Assembly (NCBI GenBank): GCA_937915835.1
Contig: CALGHA010000105.1
Location: forward strand, 1-21,066
DNA from: an uncultured Fretibacterium sp.
Lineage (GTDB): Bacteria > Synergistota > Synergistia > Synergistales > Aminobacteriaceae
Direction of reading: 5' to 3'
Length of the DNA: 21,066 nucleotides
The notes beneath the pieces were generated by a model. The model had not been told where the DNA came from and made no database searches. It saw only the letters and a program-made list of their open reading frames with translations. Shown in pieces: positions 13,378-21,016 of the stretch (the stretch's first letter is position 1; every line of letters starts with the position of its first letter). The position numbers were made by a program, and so were the translations under genes.

Positions 13378-13417
13378 AAAAATTAAATCACCTCAGACGT
13401 TTTCAGCCTGAAGTGAT
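13378..13417 (-). terminator. Terminator of the cbiK-type gene
   Basis: On the minus strand ATCACTTCAG (13417-13408) pairs with CTGAGGTGAT (13396-13387), a ten-base stem with one mismatch and an 11-base loop. TTAATTTTTA follows. The GAGGTG in its right arm could be mistaken for a ribosome site of the next gene. Confidence 0.7.
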
Positions 13418-13432
13418 CTCACAAACTCAGTC

Positions 13433-14380
13433 TTAATCAATCAGCTCATGAATTTTCTTCACGAAGTCCTTCGTAATATTCTCATCCTCGCCAAGTCCAA
13501 CAAGATACGTCGTAATATCTTCGTAGCCTTCATCCTTAAGAATACTCAACCAAGAATCTTCATTGTCTCCGGCCAAGTCATTATTCGCATGATCTCCGGC
13601 AACTATCATTAACGGGCTCAATACAAGTTTCGTGATTTCCGGATGTCTCTCTAAGTTCTCGACAATGTCATCAATCTCCGGAGCAGCTTCAACAGTTCCG
13701 ACAAAAAATCTTCCGTAAGCAATCCTGTCAAGTTCCAGTTGCAAAAGTGAGTATAAAGCATTCGCGAAATGTTCAGGCGTTCCATGTCCCATTAAGACAA
13801 TTCCCGTCTCTTCGTCTTGGAGCTGAGATTTGAAACGTTCAGCTAAAATTTCCGCCATTCTCGCGCAATCATCAGGGCTATACATGAAAGGAGTTCCGAG
13901 CGAAATATCATCAAAGCCGTATTTCCCGTTTAACATTCTGAAAGCCTCAACAACGTTCGCAATTTCATCATACTCTTCACCAGGAATTATGTGCGTCGGC
14001 ATTACGCAGACTTCAGAATATCCAATATCGTTTAATGTCGCGAGAATTTCAACGGGATTCATCAGGAAAATAATCTTGTCGAACATTTCAGAATTTACAT
14101 TTAAACTTTTATTCTTAATGTCGGCTAACGGCTCAAAGTTTTCACGTAAAAGTTTTCGGCGTATTATGTTGGAAGTAAACGTTAAATACACGTCAGAACT
14201 TGGGAATTCTTTTTTTGCGGCATTGACGAGATTATCGATTGCACGCTGAGCTTCGGGCATTGACGTTCCGAACGAGACAACTAAGATTGCCGATTTGCCT
14301 TCTTGAGGTTCTTCCGCGAATGAAAGTTGAGGGACTAACATTAACATTAAGAGAAGTATAGCTGTAAAAGTTTTGTGCAT
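13433..14380 (-). CDS. cbiK: Exported CbiK-type cobaltochelatase
   Basis: This is a 315-residue class II anaerobic chelatase of the CbiK family, which inserts cobalt (or nickel/iron) into sirohydrochlorin. Conserved blocks are ILVVSFGTSMPEAQRAI (32-48), PTHIIPGEEYDEI (128-140), VLMGHGTPEHFANALYSLL with His199, VGTVEAAPE with Glu231 and SPLMIVAGDHANNDLAGD with His264. The His/Glu/His spacing fits the family's metal site. A clear signal peptide (MHKTF, hydrophobic 7-17, then SFA before Glu-Glu at 23) predicts export. Exported CbiK is known in Desulfovibrio, where a periplasmic form was proposed to work in heme or metal trafficking. No other cobalamin genes and no cobalamin riboswitch are seen here, so it stands alone between a methyltransferase and a glycosyltransferase. 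GGAGG lies rather far (about 14 bases) from the ATG. Confidence 0.9.
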   Translation of the reverse strand: MHKTFTAILLLMLMLVPQLSFAEEPQEGKSAILVVSFGTSMPEAQRAIDNLVNAAKKEFPSSDVYLTFTSNIIRRKLLRENFEPLADIKNKSLNVNSEMFDKIIFLMNPVEILATLNDIGYSEVCVMPTHIIPGEEYDEIANVVEAFRMLNGKYGFDDISLGTPFMYSPDDCARMAEILAERFKSQLQDEETGIVLMGHGTPEHFANALYSLLQLELDRIAYGRFFVGTVEAAPEIDDIVENLERHPEITKLVLSPLMIVAGDHANNDLAGDNEDSWLSILKDEGYEDITTYLVGLGEDENITKDFVKKIHELID

Positions 14381-14420
14381 TATGAAAAAATTAACCTCCT
14401 GTGAAAATGTTTACGTTAGA

Positions 14421-14429
14421 ATTATAGCA
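14421..14429 (-). promoter_or_regulatory. Extended -10 promoter of the cbiK-type gene
   Basis: The minus strand reads TGCTATAAT (14429-14421), a perfect extended -10, with a leader of about 34 bases to the ATG at 14380. Confidence 0.5.
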
Positions 14430-14482
14430 GTGTTGAATAAAAATTCAGCCTTATACGATACCGAAATATTCACGTGTCAAGC

Positions 14483-14488
14483 TATAAT
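14483..14488 (+). promoter_or_regulatory. Candidate -10 for the glycosyltransferase
   Basis: A perfect TATAAT has no clear -35. It would place the transcript start near 14495, just before AGGAG at 14510 and the proposed TTG start at 14529. This supports the shorter gene model. Confidence 0.35.
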
Positions 14489-14528
14489 TACACATAAAAA
14501 TTTTTCGTCAGGAGAGTTTTACACAGAT

Positions 14529-15395
14529 TTGATAACCGTCATAATCACCACATATAAACGAGAACCCTCAATGTTGAAGCGAGCGATTGAAAGCGTGATT
14601 GCTCAGACATTTTCAGACTGGGAATTAATTATTATTGACGACAGCCCGGAAGATTACGAGTTCAGAGATGAAGTCAGGGATATGATTATGAGCTTTCAAG
14701 GAAGGATAAAATATATTCGTCATGAAAAAAATTCCGGTGTCAGCATTGCTCGTAACACTGGGATAAAATTAGCTCAAGGTGAATATATTGCTTTTCTCGA
14801 CGACGACGACGAATGGCTTCCGGAAAAATTAGCGCTTCAGCTTGAAAAATTTACGTCTCCTGAAATTGGCCTTGTCTATTGCAGGAATTATTACGTTGAT
14901 GACGTTACGGGAAAAATTCACGAGGTTAAAAAAGTCTGTCATGAAGGAAAAGTTTTTGATAAATTAATCCGCGAAAATTTCATTGGTTCTCCCAGCTTCG
15001 TAATGTTCAGGACGGAATATTTGCGGGAAGTCGGCGGCTTTGCTGTTGAAAATCCTCCGATTGAGGCCTGTGAAGATTGGGAATTGTTTATCAGGATTGC
15101 GAAAGAGTATGAAGTTTCTTGCGTTGATGAAGCGCTTGTGAAATATCATGACAATCACGGTGAACATGGCGATACAATTTTGCGGAGGATTAGAGGCCAG
15201 GAATATATTTACGAGAAATACTCGCAATACTTTAATCATTATGTGAAATGCAAGAGATTATCAGCCTTGAGCGCGTTAAACCGAAAAGCCGGGAATTACA
15301 GGAGGGCATTAATTTACTGGTTAAAAGCTCTTCCGTTACAGCCGTTCAGAATGTGGACGCATATTAAAGAATTTATGAGAGGGGAAAAATTTTAG
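14529..15395 (+). CDS. Family 2 glycosyltransferase
   Basis: This is a 288-residue GT-A fold glycosyltransferase. From the chosen TTG it begins (M)ITVIITTYKRE, exactly where family 2 enzymes usually start. Then come LIIIDDSPED (nucleotide-sugar binding, Asp37/38), SIARNTGIKLAQGEYIAFLD, the metal-binding DDDDEW (91-96) and ACEDWELFIRI, the usual catalytic ED motif. No membrane helix is visible, so it is probably cytoplasmic, adding a sugar to a polysaccharide or lipid-linked acceptor. The frame is open back to ATG 14373, but those residues are unlike the family, overlap the divergent gene's start and precede the likely promoter. AGGAG lies 14 bases before the TTG, which is long. Its stop overlaps the HD gene start by one base. 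Donor and acceptor are unknown. Confidence 0.85.
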   Translation: MITVIITTYKREPSMLKRAIESVIAQTFSDWELIIIDDSPEDYEFRDEVRDMIMSFQGRIKYIRHEKNSGVSIARNTGIKLAQGEYIAFLDDDDEWLPEKLALQLEKFTSPEIGLVYCRNYYVDDVTGKIHEVKKVCHEGKVFDKLIRENFIGSPSFVMFRTEYLREVGGFAVENPPIEACEDWELFIRIAKEYEVSCVDEALVKYHDNHGEHGDTILRRIRGQEYIYEKYSQYFNHYVKCKRLSALSALNRKAGNYRRALIYWLKALPLQPFRMWTHIKEFMRGEKF

Positions 15396-15961
15396 TGATA
15401 CCAACAAAAGAACAAGCATTTGAACTCTTAAAGCAATATAATACTGAAGAGTCGCATATTCACCATGCATACGCCGTTGAAGCCGCAATGAGACATTTTG
15501 CAGAACTCTATCACGAAGACCCTGACTTATGGGGAGTTGTAGGAATTCTTCACGATATTGACTGGGAACAGACGACACAAACTCCGGAAAAACATTGCCA
15601 TTTAGCTCCGGAAATGTTAAGCAAAGCAGGTGTTGATGAAAATATTATCCGGGCGGTTCAGTCTCACGGTTTCGGAATTTGCACGGACGTTGAGCCTTTA
15701 AGCAATCTCGAGAAAACTTTATTCACGATTGATGAGCTCACGGGATTAATAATTACTGCCGGACTTGTGAGACCGTCAAAATCTCTCGCTGATTTGGAGC
15801 TGAAATCCGTAAAGAAAAAATGGAAGGATAAGGCTTTCGCTCGCGGCGTTAATCGTGAAATAATCAAACAAGGCGCTGAACGTATGAATATGCCCCTAGA
15901 TGACGTTATAAACGAAACTATAATTGCTTTAAGGCCGGTTGAAAAGTTAATCGGCATGTAA
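15395..15961 (+). CDS. HD-domain hydrolase
   Basis: This is a 188-residue HD-superfamily protein, a predicted metal-dependent phosphohydrolase. His24 (HIHHAYAVEAAM), His53-Asp54 (GILHDIDWE), His91 (AVQSHGFG) and Asp113 (FTIDELTGL) form the metal-binding set. This small HDIG-related type is common in anaerobes, and its substrate is usually unknown. The start is GTG 15395 inside the glycosyltransferase stop (TAGTG), with GAGGGG upstream, so it is translationally coupled to that gene. The C-terminal third is helical and basic, then Met/Ile-rich. Participation in nucleotide or cell-envelope metabolism cannot be decided. There are 26 bases to the response regulator downstream, so read-through into the two-component genes is possible. 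Confidence 0.8.
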   Translation: MIPTKEQAFELLKQYNTEESHIHHAYAVEAAMRHFAELYHEDPDLWGVVGILHDIDWEQTTQTPEKHCHLAPEMLSKAGVDENIIRAVQSHGFGICTDVEPLSNLEKTLFTIDELTGLIITAGLVRPSKSLADLELKSVKKKWKDKAFARGVNREIIKQGAERMNMPLDDVINETIIALRPVEKLIGM

Positions 15962-15987
15962 AAATTTTAATGGAGATGATTTAGTTT

Positions 15988-16629
15988 ATGGCTGTAAGAA
16001 TTTTGCTCGCAGATGATCACCCTTTGACACGTTCGGGAATTGCCGAGTTCGTGAGACGTGAGCCGACTTTTGAACTCGTTGCTGAAGCTGAGGACGGCAC
16101 AAGCGCTTGGGAATTAATCCAGGAATTGAAGCCCGACGTTGCTTTGCTCGATATCAGAATGCCCGGACTTGACGGAGTTACAGTTGCTCAAAAAGTCAAG
16201 AATGAAGGATTATTTACGGCTATCGTCATGCTCACGTCGTATGATGCTCAGCAATACGTAATCGCTTCACTCAGAGCAGGAGCACGCGGCTTTGTGTTAA
16301 AGACTGTAAGCCCTAAGGAATTAACGACAGCAATTAACACGGTGGCAAAAGGCGGATTATATTTAGATCCCGAAGTTGCTTCGGTCATGGGAGCGCAGGA
16401 TTTTATCCCCGAGCAATTATCGACGAGAGAACGCGAAGTACTTTTACTCGCCGCAAAAGGAATGTCCAGCAAGGAAGTCGCGAAAAAATTATTCATCAGC
16501 GAGAGAACAGTTCAGACACATTTAGCCTCGATTTATGACAAGTTAGGCTCAAGAAACAAGACTGAGGCTTTATTGCTGGCGTTGAAGTATGGAGTTGTTA
16601 CGCTCGAAGAATTATTAGAGGAAGAATAA
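15988..16629 (+). CDS. NarL/FixJ-type response regulator
   Basis: This is a 213-residue two-component transcription factor. The receiver domain (about 1-120) has ADDHP (acidic pocket Asp9/Asp10), phosphosite Asp55 in LLDIRMPG, Thr83 in MLTSYD and Lys105 in VLKTVSP. A LuxR-type helix-turn-helix occupies about 142-205 (LSTREREVLLLAAKGMSSKEVA, ISERTVQTHLASIYDKLG). It is complete and of normal length. GGAG is 12 bases from the ATG. The partner kinase follows nine bases after its stop. It is expected to bind DNA as a dimer when phosphorylated; the TRAP operon promoter at 18043-18072 is the nearest plausible target. That regulatory link is inferred from gene order only. Confidence 0.93.
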   Translation: MAVRILLADDHPLTRSGIAEFVRREPTFELVAEAEDGTSAWELIQELKPDVALLDIRMPGLDGVTVAQKVKNEGLFTAIVMLTSYDAQQYVIASLRAGARGFVLKTVSPKELTTAINTVAKGGLYLDPEVASVMGAQDFIPEQLSTREREVLLLAAKGMSSKEVAKKLFISERTVQTHLASIYDKLGSRNKTEALLLALKYGVVTLEELLEEE

Positions 16630-16638
16630 TAAAGTTTT

Positions 16639-18021
16639 ATGTTCTCATTTTTTAGAAGGCCAGGATCCCACTTTCTGGCTTTTTTATTATGCGCATTAAT
16701 CCTCCCGTCATTGGCCGTAATGCTTGTTGCCGTAGCCGGAATGGTCTCACAAGAAAGAGCTATGGAAGACGCTGTGAGTTCATACGTTCAGGACTTAGCC
16801 GAGAGCATGAGCTATCATTTGAGTTCTGAAGCTGACGTTTGGACCTTCTCAATGTTGAGCGACTTTACACGTTTTCCGTTTTTCTCATGGGGGCCGTCAA
16901 TTCCTGGATGGGTAGCGTTAATCGACAACAACGGAAGAGTAATCATCGCTTCTCCCGGCTCAATGAACATCGCGACAATCTGGCAGCCTGATATTCCAAT
17001 CGGCAAGGCTATACGAGTTACAGACAGGCAAGGTGAACAATTTACGCTCGCTGTTTATCCGGTTAAGCGTTCAAGCGGGGGCTATGTAATCGCGGCAGTC
17101 TCATGGTCGCAATTGCTCGGTGGGCTTGTCGGAGTTGTCAGGATGTGGCCAATTTTAATTGTCGTGATGGCTTTAGCGAGTTTTGTAGCGATTAAATTAC
17201 TCTGGAGCAAACTTGTAACGCCGCTAAAATCCCTTGTCGCTGAGATTGATAATATGACACTGGGAAAAGATGTCCCGGAAAAACTCGAACAGGGAACTAT
17301 ACGAGAGATTGAGAGTGTTCATAATGCTTTGATGAGATACGCTCAAGCCGCCGTTGAACGAGATAATTTGCGCAATCGTTATGTCCGTGATATTGTCCAG
17401 GCTCAAGAGCAGGAACGTATGGACATGGCGAGGGAAATTCACGACGGTCCATTGCAGGACGTTACGGCATTGTTGCAGCAGCTTCATATGGTTCAAGACG
17501 ACGAGAATAATAACACGAGAATTAAACGCACTGAGATAATCGCAATAAGTGTAGTACGAGAATTACGGGCTTTATGTGACGAACTCGCTCCACCTTGGAT
17601 GGACTTGGGATTAGCCGAAGCGTTGACGGAATTAGCCGAGAGATTATCACAGGTCTATGATATTCAGGTTAGCGCGGACTTTGACGAAGGAACACGAGAA
17701 GTTGACGTTGAGAACGAAAAAATACTTTCACTCCTGCGAATAGTTCAAGAGGCCGTATCAAATGCTGTTCGACACGGACAAGCCGACGAAGTTCATATCC
17801 AGTTAAAGAAGAATGAAGATGATGAAAGTATTCTTGCTCTGGAAATTTCGGATAACGGCAAGGGTTTTGACGCTAAAAATATCAATCATGAGACGCTCAG
17901 AGTTGAAGGACATCGCGGACTTGCGAGTATGACTGAGAGAATGAGCCTTATGGGAGGGAAATTAAAGATTAATTCTTCACATGAGGGCACAACGATAACT
18001 GCGGAATTTAAGGCCTCGTAA
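16639..18021 (+). CDS. Membrane sensor histidine kinase, HisKA_3 (NarX/DegS) type
   Basis: This 460-residue kinase pairs with the NarL-type regulator just upstream. A membrane helix (12-35), an extracytoplasmic sensing region of about 130 residues (36-167, containing a PAS/Cache-like VALIDNNGRVIIASPG), a second helix (169-189) and a HAMP linker lead to HisKA_3, with His268 in AREIHDGPLQDVTALL. The ATPase domain has Asn375 (EAVSNAVRHG), Asp405 (SDNGKGF) and GHRGLASMTERM. All catalytic residues are present. There is no clear ribosome site at the ATG, suggesting coupling to the upstream gene. A terminator-like hairpin lies within its first codons (16656-16685). The stop codon sits in the loop of the next terminator. 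The TRAP transporter downstream suggests that it senses the carboxylate this system imports, which is inferred. Confidence 0.92.
   Translation: MFSFFRRPGSHFLAFLLCALILPSLAVMLVAVAGMVSQERAMEDAVSSYVQDLAESMSYHLSSEADVWTFSMLSDFTRFPFFSWGPSIPGWVALIDNNGRVIIASPGSMNIATIWQPDIPIGKAIRVTDRQGEQFTLAVYPVKRSSGGYVIAAVSWSQLLGGLVGVVRMWPILIVVMALASFVAIKLLWSKLVTPLKSLVAEIDNMTLGKDVPEKLEQGTIREIESVHNALMRYAQAAVERDNLRNRYVRDIVQAQEQERMDMAREIHDGPLQDVTALLQQLHMVQDDENNNTRIKRTEIIAISVVRELRALCDELAPPWMDLGLAEALTELAERLSQVYDIQVSADFDEGTREVDVENEKILSLLRIVQEAVSNAVRHGQADEVHIQLKKNEDDESILALEISDNGKGFDAKNINHETLRVEGHRGLASMTERMSLMGGKLKINSSHEGTTITAEFKAS
16656..16685 (+). terminator. Terminator-like hairpin inside the sensor kinase gene
   Basis: AAGGCCAG (16656-16663) pairs with CTGGCTTT (16675-16682), with one G-T wobble and an 11-base loop. 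With the GCCAG/CTGGC core only, six T follow (16680-16685). It falls in codons 6-16 of the kinase. It may be an attenuator that keeps the kinase scarcer than its regulator, or a coincidence of codon choice. Confidence 0.45.
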
Positions 18022-18038
18022 AAATTGCGGGGCTTTTT
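18013..18038 (+). terminator. Terminator after the two-component genes
   Basis: GCCTCG (18013-18018) pairs with CGGGGC (18028-18033), with one T-G wobble and a nine-base loop containing the kinase stop codon. TTTTT follows. It separates the two-component genes from the TRAP operon. Confidence 0.65.
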
Positions 18039-18042
18039 CTTA

Positions 18043-18072
18043 TTGTCAGAATAATCAACTTTCGCGTATAAT
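18043..18072 (+). promoter_or_regulatory. Promoter of the TRAP operon
   Basis: TTGTCA (18043-18048, five of six) and a perfect TATAAT (18067-18072) are 18 bases apart, immediately after the preceding terminator. The leader is about 35 bases. This gives the transporter independent expression and a likely control point for the adjacent NarL-type regulator. Confidence 0.6.
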
Positions 18073-18113
18073 TTTCCCATCCAATTAAATTAATTTCAGG
18101 AGGTATTCTTCTC

Positions 18114-19103
18114 ATGAAAAAATTATCAGCTCTCGTTTTCGTGCTGGTGCTTCTGTCATGCTCGATTGCTTCAGCGGCTCAGTACACAATCACCGTTACT
18201 CACATCGTCGATGAAAATCACTCCTGGCATAAGGCTTGCGAGTTCTTCAAGCAGGAAGTCGAGAAGCGTTCAGACGGGAAAATCGCTGTAACAATTTATC
18301 CCAACAGTCAGCTTGGAAATGAGATTGACACAATCCAGTCAGCTTTAACCGGCGGCGGCGTTGACGTTGTAATCACTGGCGAATCAATGATGACGTATGT
18401 CCCTGAGCTGGGTATTCTCGGAGTGCCTTATTTGATGACGAGTGACGCTCACGTTGAGGCAGTTGCTGGCGGTCCGGTTGGCAAAGAGATTGAGGACTTA
18501 ATGATGATGGACGGAGCAGGTTTCAGGTGCTTGGCTTATTTCGTCAGAGGTCCTCGCGATGTTACGTCGAACAAGCCGATTAGAACTCCTGATGACATTA
18601 AGGGCGTAATCATTCGTACACCGGCTTCAACGATTACGGTATCAACTTTCGAGGCATTCGGAGCAAAGCCCACACCTATGGCATTCTCGGAAGTTTTCAC
18701 GAGCCTTCAGAGCGGAACAATTCAGGGCCAGGAGAACCCGCTTGCTATGATTAAGTCGGGGAATTTCTACGAGGTTCAGAAGTATTTGAACAAGACCGAA
18801 CATTTACGAACTTGGCTTTATTTCGCGATGGCTGAACAGAGCTTCCAGAATTTACCGGCTGACCTTCAGAAAGTTGTTCTCGAAGTCGGAAAAGAGATGC
18901 AGGCTTACGAGCATGAATTATTCTTGAAGGATGAGGCAGAACTTGAGGGCTTCCTTGAGAGTAAGGGAATGACGATTGTAAACGACGTTGACCAGGCAGC
19001 ATTTGCTAAACTCGCTGACACCGCAATGCAAAAGCTCATGGACGGCGAATATAAATATCTTAGACCGCTTTATGACAAGATTAAAGCTGCTGAACCGAAA
19101 TAA
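18114..19103 (+). CDS. dctP: TRAP transporter periplasmic binding protein DctP
   Basis: This is a 329-residue exported binding protein of the DctP family. The signal region (MKKLSALVFVLVLLSCSIASA) could be cut after ASA; the LLSC segment is a poor but possible lipobox. Mature-domain hallmarks are HSWHKACEFFKQEVEKRS, VTIYPNSQLGNEIDTI, GVPYLMTSDAH and GVIIRTPASTITVSTFEAFG. Arg168 is the conserved carboxylate-clamping arginine. FSEVFTSLQSGTIQGQENPL is the standard signature that follows. It collects an organic acid in the periplasm for DctQM; the ligand cannot be told. GGAGGT precedes the ATG. A hairpin with a T-run lies between it and dctQ. Upstream lie a two-component pair and a good promoter. 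Confidence 0.95.
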   Translation: MKKLSALVFVLVLLSCSIASAAQYTITVTHIVDENHSWHKACEFFKQEVEKRSDGKIAVTIYPNSQLGNEIDTIQSALTGGGVDVVITGESMMTYVPELGILGVPYLMTSDAHVEAVAGGPVGKEIEDLMMMDGAGFRCLAYFVRGPRDVTSNKPIRTPDDIKGVIIRTPASTITVSTFEAFGAKPTPMAFSEVFTSLQSGTIQGQENPLAMIKSGNFYEVQKYLNKTEHLRTWLYFAMAEQSFQNLPADLQKVVLEVGKEMQAYEHELFLKDEAELEGFLESKGMTIVNDVDQAAFAKLADTAMQKLMDGEYKYLRPLYDKIKAAEPK

Positions 19104-19115
19104 GAATTAGCGAAT

Positions 19116-19156
19116 TTGCCGGTGTGTGAAAGTTCTCATGCATCGGCAATTTTTTT
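19116..19156 (+). terminator. Attenuator-like hairpin between dctP and dctQ
   Basis: TTGCCGGTG (19116-19124) pairs with CATCGGCAA (19141-19149), a nine-base stem with one G-T wobble and a 16-base loop, followed by seven T (19150-19156). dctQ follows 37 bases later with its own ribosome site and no visible promoter, so partial termination is likely. Confidence 0.7.
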
Positions 19157-19193
19157 ACTCATATTTTTCACACTCTATTAAGGAGAATTAATC

Positions 19194-19736
19194 ATGAAAT
19201 TTCTCACGAAAGTATATTACTGGCTGTTGTCGTTATTGGCCGTAATCGGAATGCTGGGATATATCGGGGCAGTCGTCGTTCAAGTTTTCAGCCGAACATT
19301 TTTACCCGTTGTTCCGTCATGGACTGAGGAGGCTGCGAGATATTTATTCATTTACTCGGTTGCAATCGGTGCCGGGATTGTCTCAATGAAGGATGAATAC
19401 GCGCGAGTTGATATTCTCACGTCGAGATTTCCCGAAGGTTTCAAGAAATGCTATGAAATTCTCGTATGCTTAATCTTAATCGTCTTCGATGTCTATTTAG
19501 CGATGTACTCAATCCCGAAGTTCGTGTTCTTACGCTTCAGAATGGTATCGACGGCGATGCAAATTCCCATGCAATGGATAAACTTCTCGATATTGTTATT
19601 CGCAATACTTCAAGCCGTTTCTTACGCGATCAGAATAATTTTGCTGTTATTCGGAACTGACACGAAGGATTTATTGAAGTCGCCGGAAGAAGAGACGATT
19701 GGAAATTATGACGTTGAGGAGGTCGTGCAATCATGA
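19194..19736 (+). CDS. dctQ: TRAP transporter small membrane subunit DctQ
   Basis: This is a 180-residue, four-helix inner-membrane subunit. Hydrophobic segments lie at about 10-33, 50-64, 88-104 and 128-150. The family signature SWTEEAARYLFIYSVAIGAG (42-61) is followed by KDEYARVDIL. DctQ pairs with DctM and is needed for sodium-coupled uptake. AAGGAG precedes the ATG. The gene ends in an ATGA overlap with dctM, so they are translationally coupled. The C-terminal tail (about 155-180) is acidic and cytoplasmic. Length is normal and nothing is missing. Confidence 0.92.
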   Translation: MKFLTKVYYWLLSLLAVIGMLGYIGAVVVQVFSRTFLPVVPSWTEEAARYLFIYSVAIGAGIVSMKDEYARVDILTSRFPEGFKKCYEILVCLILIVFDVYLAMYSIPKFVFLRFRMVSTAMQIPMQWINFSILLFAILQAVSYAIRIILLLFGTDTKDLLKSPEEETIGNYDVEEVVQS

Positions 19737-21016
19737 GCGTTGCAGTTTTATTCGTTAGCTTTCTAGTATTCTTATTTGTCGGCTTCCCAGTCGCTTATTG
19801 CTTGGGAATTTCGAGCCTGCTTTACTTCCTGCTTGAGAATATGCCCCTTGTTACGTTTGCGCAAAGATTTTTCTCAGGGTTAGACAGTTTCACGCTTCTT
19901 TGCATTCCGGGCTTCATGCTTGCTGGAAACTTGATGAATACGGGCGGAATTACATATCAGATTGTAAGATTTTGTGATAAAGTAATCGGTCATATTCGCG
20001 GAGGTTTGGGCCTGGCCAATATCGGAGCTTCAATGATTTTTGCGGGAGTTTCCGGGACTGCGGCGGCTGATGCGGCTTCACTTGGAGGAATATTAATCCC
20101 CGCGATGGTTAAAGACGGTTACGATGCTGATTACTCAGTTGCTGTTACGGCGGCGAGTTCATGCATTGGTCCGATTATTCCGCCTTCAGTGCCAATGATT
20201 ATGGCCGGAACGTTGACGGGTATTAGCGTCTCGAAGATGTTTGTTGCTGGCATAATTCCCGGTATATTAATGGGCTTGGGAATGATGGCGGTAGCGTGGG
20301 TAATCTCGGTTAAACGCAATTATCCGAAGAATGAGAAGCGTGCAACGTTTAGAGAAATTATCTCATCAGGACGTGAAGCATTCTGGGCATTATTAATGAT
20401 GGTAATAATTCTTGCCGGAATTTTGACGGGCATAGTTACACCGACCGAAGCAAGTATTATTGCCGTGCTTTATGCGTTGTTCGTTGGTTTCTTCATCTAT
20501 AAGGAACTGTCAATAACTTCTGCGCTTGCTGTCATTCGCGATTCGATGGTCGGTGCCGCCGGAATTATGGTACTTGTCGGGTTCGCTAACGTGTTCGCTT
20601 ATGTCTTAACGAAGGAGCAAATTCCTACGATGATTGCGAACTGGATTTTGTCAGTAACTCGCAATAAGTTCATAATTTTGCTCATCATCAATATATTCTT
20701 ATTATTCGTCGGCTGTTTCATGGAGACTATTGCGGCGTTGACAATTTTATTCCCGGTCCTGCTTCCTGTTGTTACGTCAATCGGAGTAAGTCCAATCCAA
20801 TTTGGCGTTATGTGCGTGCTTAACCTCGTAATCGGTCTCACAACTCCGCCGGTCGGTGTATGTTTGTTCATAACGACATCAATCGGGAAAATCTCAATTG
20901 CTCAAGGCACGAAGGCAATAATCCCGTTCTTAATCTGCAACTTCGCCGTGTTATTGCTTGTAACGTATTTTCCGCCAGTAACATTATGGCTTGTGGGACT
21001 TCTTTACGGAATTTAA
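19733..21016 (+). CDS. dctM: TRAP transporter large permease subunit DctM
   Basis: This 427-residue polytopic permease of the DctM/ion-transporter superfamily has the usual length and about a dozen helices. Signatures include IPGFMLAGNLMNTGGIT (about 59-75), FAGVSGTAAADAASLGGILIPAM, SSCIGPIIPPSVPMIMAGT, CFMETIAALTILFPVLLPV and LTTPPVGVCLFI. The paired hairpin motifs GVSGTA and LTTPPVGV mark the two substrate/ion sites. It forms the membrane transporter with DctQ and takes substrate from DctP, driven by a sodium gradient. The start overlaps the dctQ stop by four bases. The gene is complete; 50 bases remain before the window ends, with no clear terminator. Confidence 0.95.
   Translation: MSVAVLFVSFLVFLFVGFPVAYCLGISSLLYFLLENMPLVTFAQRFFSGLDSFTLLCIPGFMLAGNLMNTGGITYQIVRFCDKVIGHIRGGLGLANIGASMIFAGVSGTAAADAASLGGILIPAMVKDGYDADYSVAVTAASSCIGPIIPPSVPMIMAGTLTGISVSKMFVAGIIPGILMGLGMMAVAWVISVKRNYPKNEKRATFREIISSGREAFWALLMMVIILAGILTGIVTPTEASIIAVLYALFVGFFIYKELSITSALAVIRDSMVGAAGIMVLVGFANVFAYVLTKEQIPTMIANWILSVTRNKFIILLIINIFLLFVGCFMETIAALTILFPVLLPVVTSIGVSPIQFGVMCVLNLVIGLTTPPVGVCLFITTSIGKISIAQGTKAIIPFLICNFAVLLLVTYFPPVTLWLVGLLYGI

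Noticed and set aside
13051..13386. Plus-strand open frame of 111 codons with a VVSCR repeat
   Set aside because: It is the complement of the methyltransferase coding region and of its pentanucleotide tract, with no domain or ribosome-site support.
14381..14430. Cobalamin riboswitch before the cbiK-type gene
   Set aside because: The leader from the likely promoter is only about 34 bases, far too short, and no B12-box-like sequence was seen.
14373..14528. Upstream ATG start for the glycosyltransferase
   Set aside because: The added 52 residues are unlike the family, lack a ribosome site, overlap the divergent gene's 5' end and precede the probable promoter.
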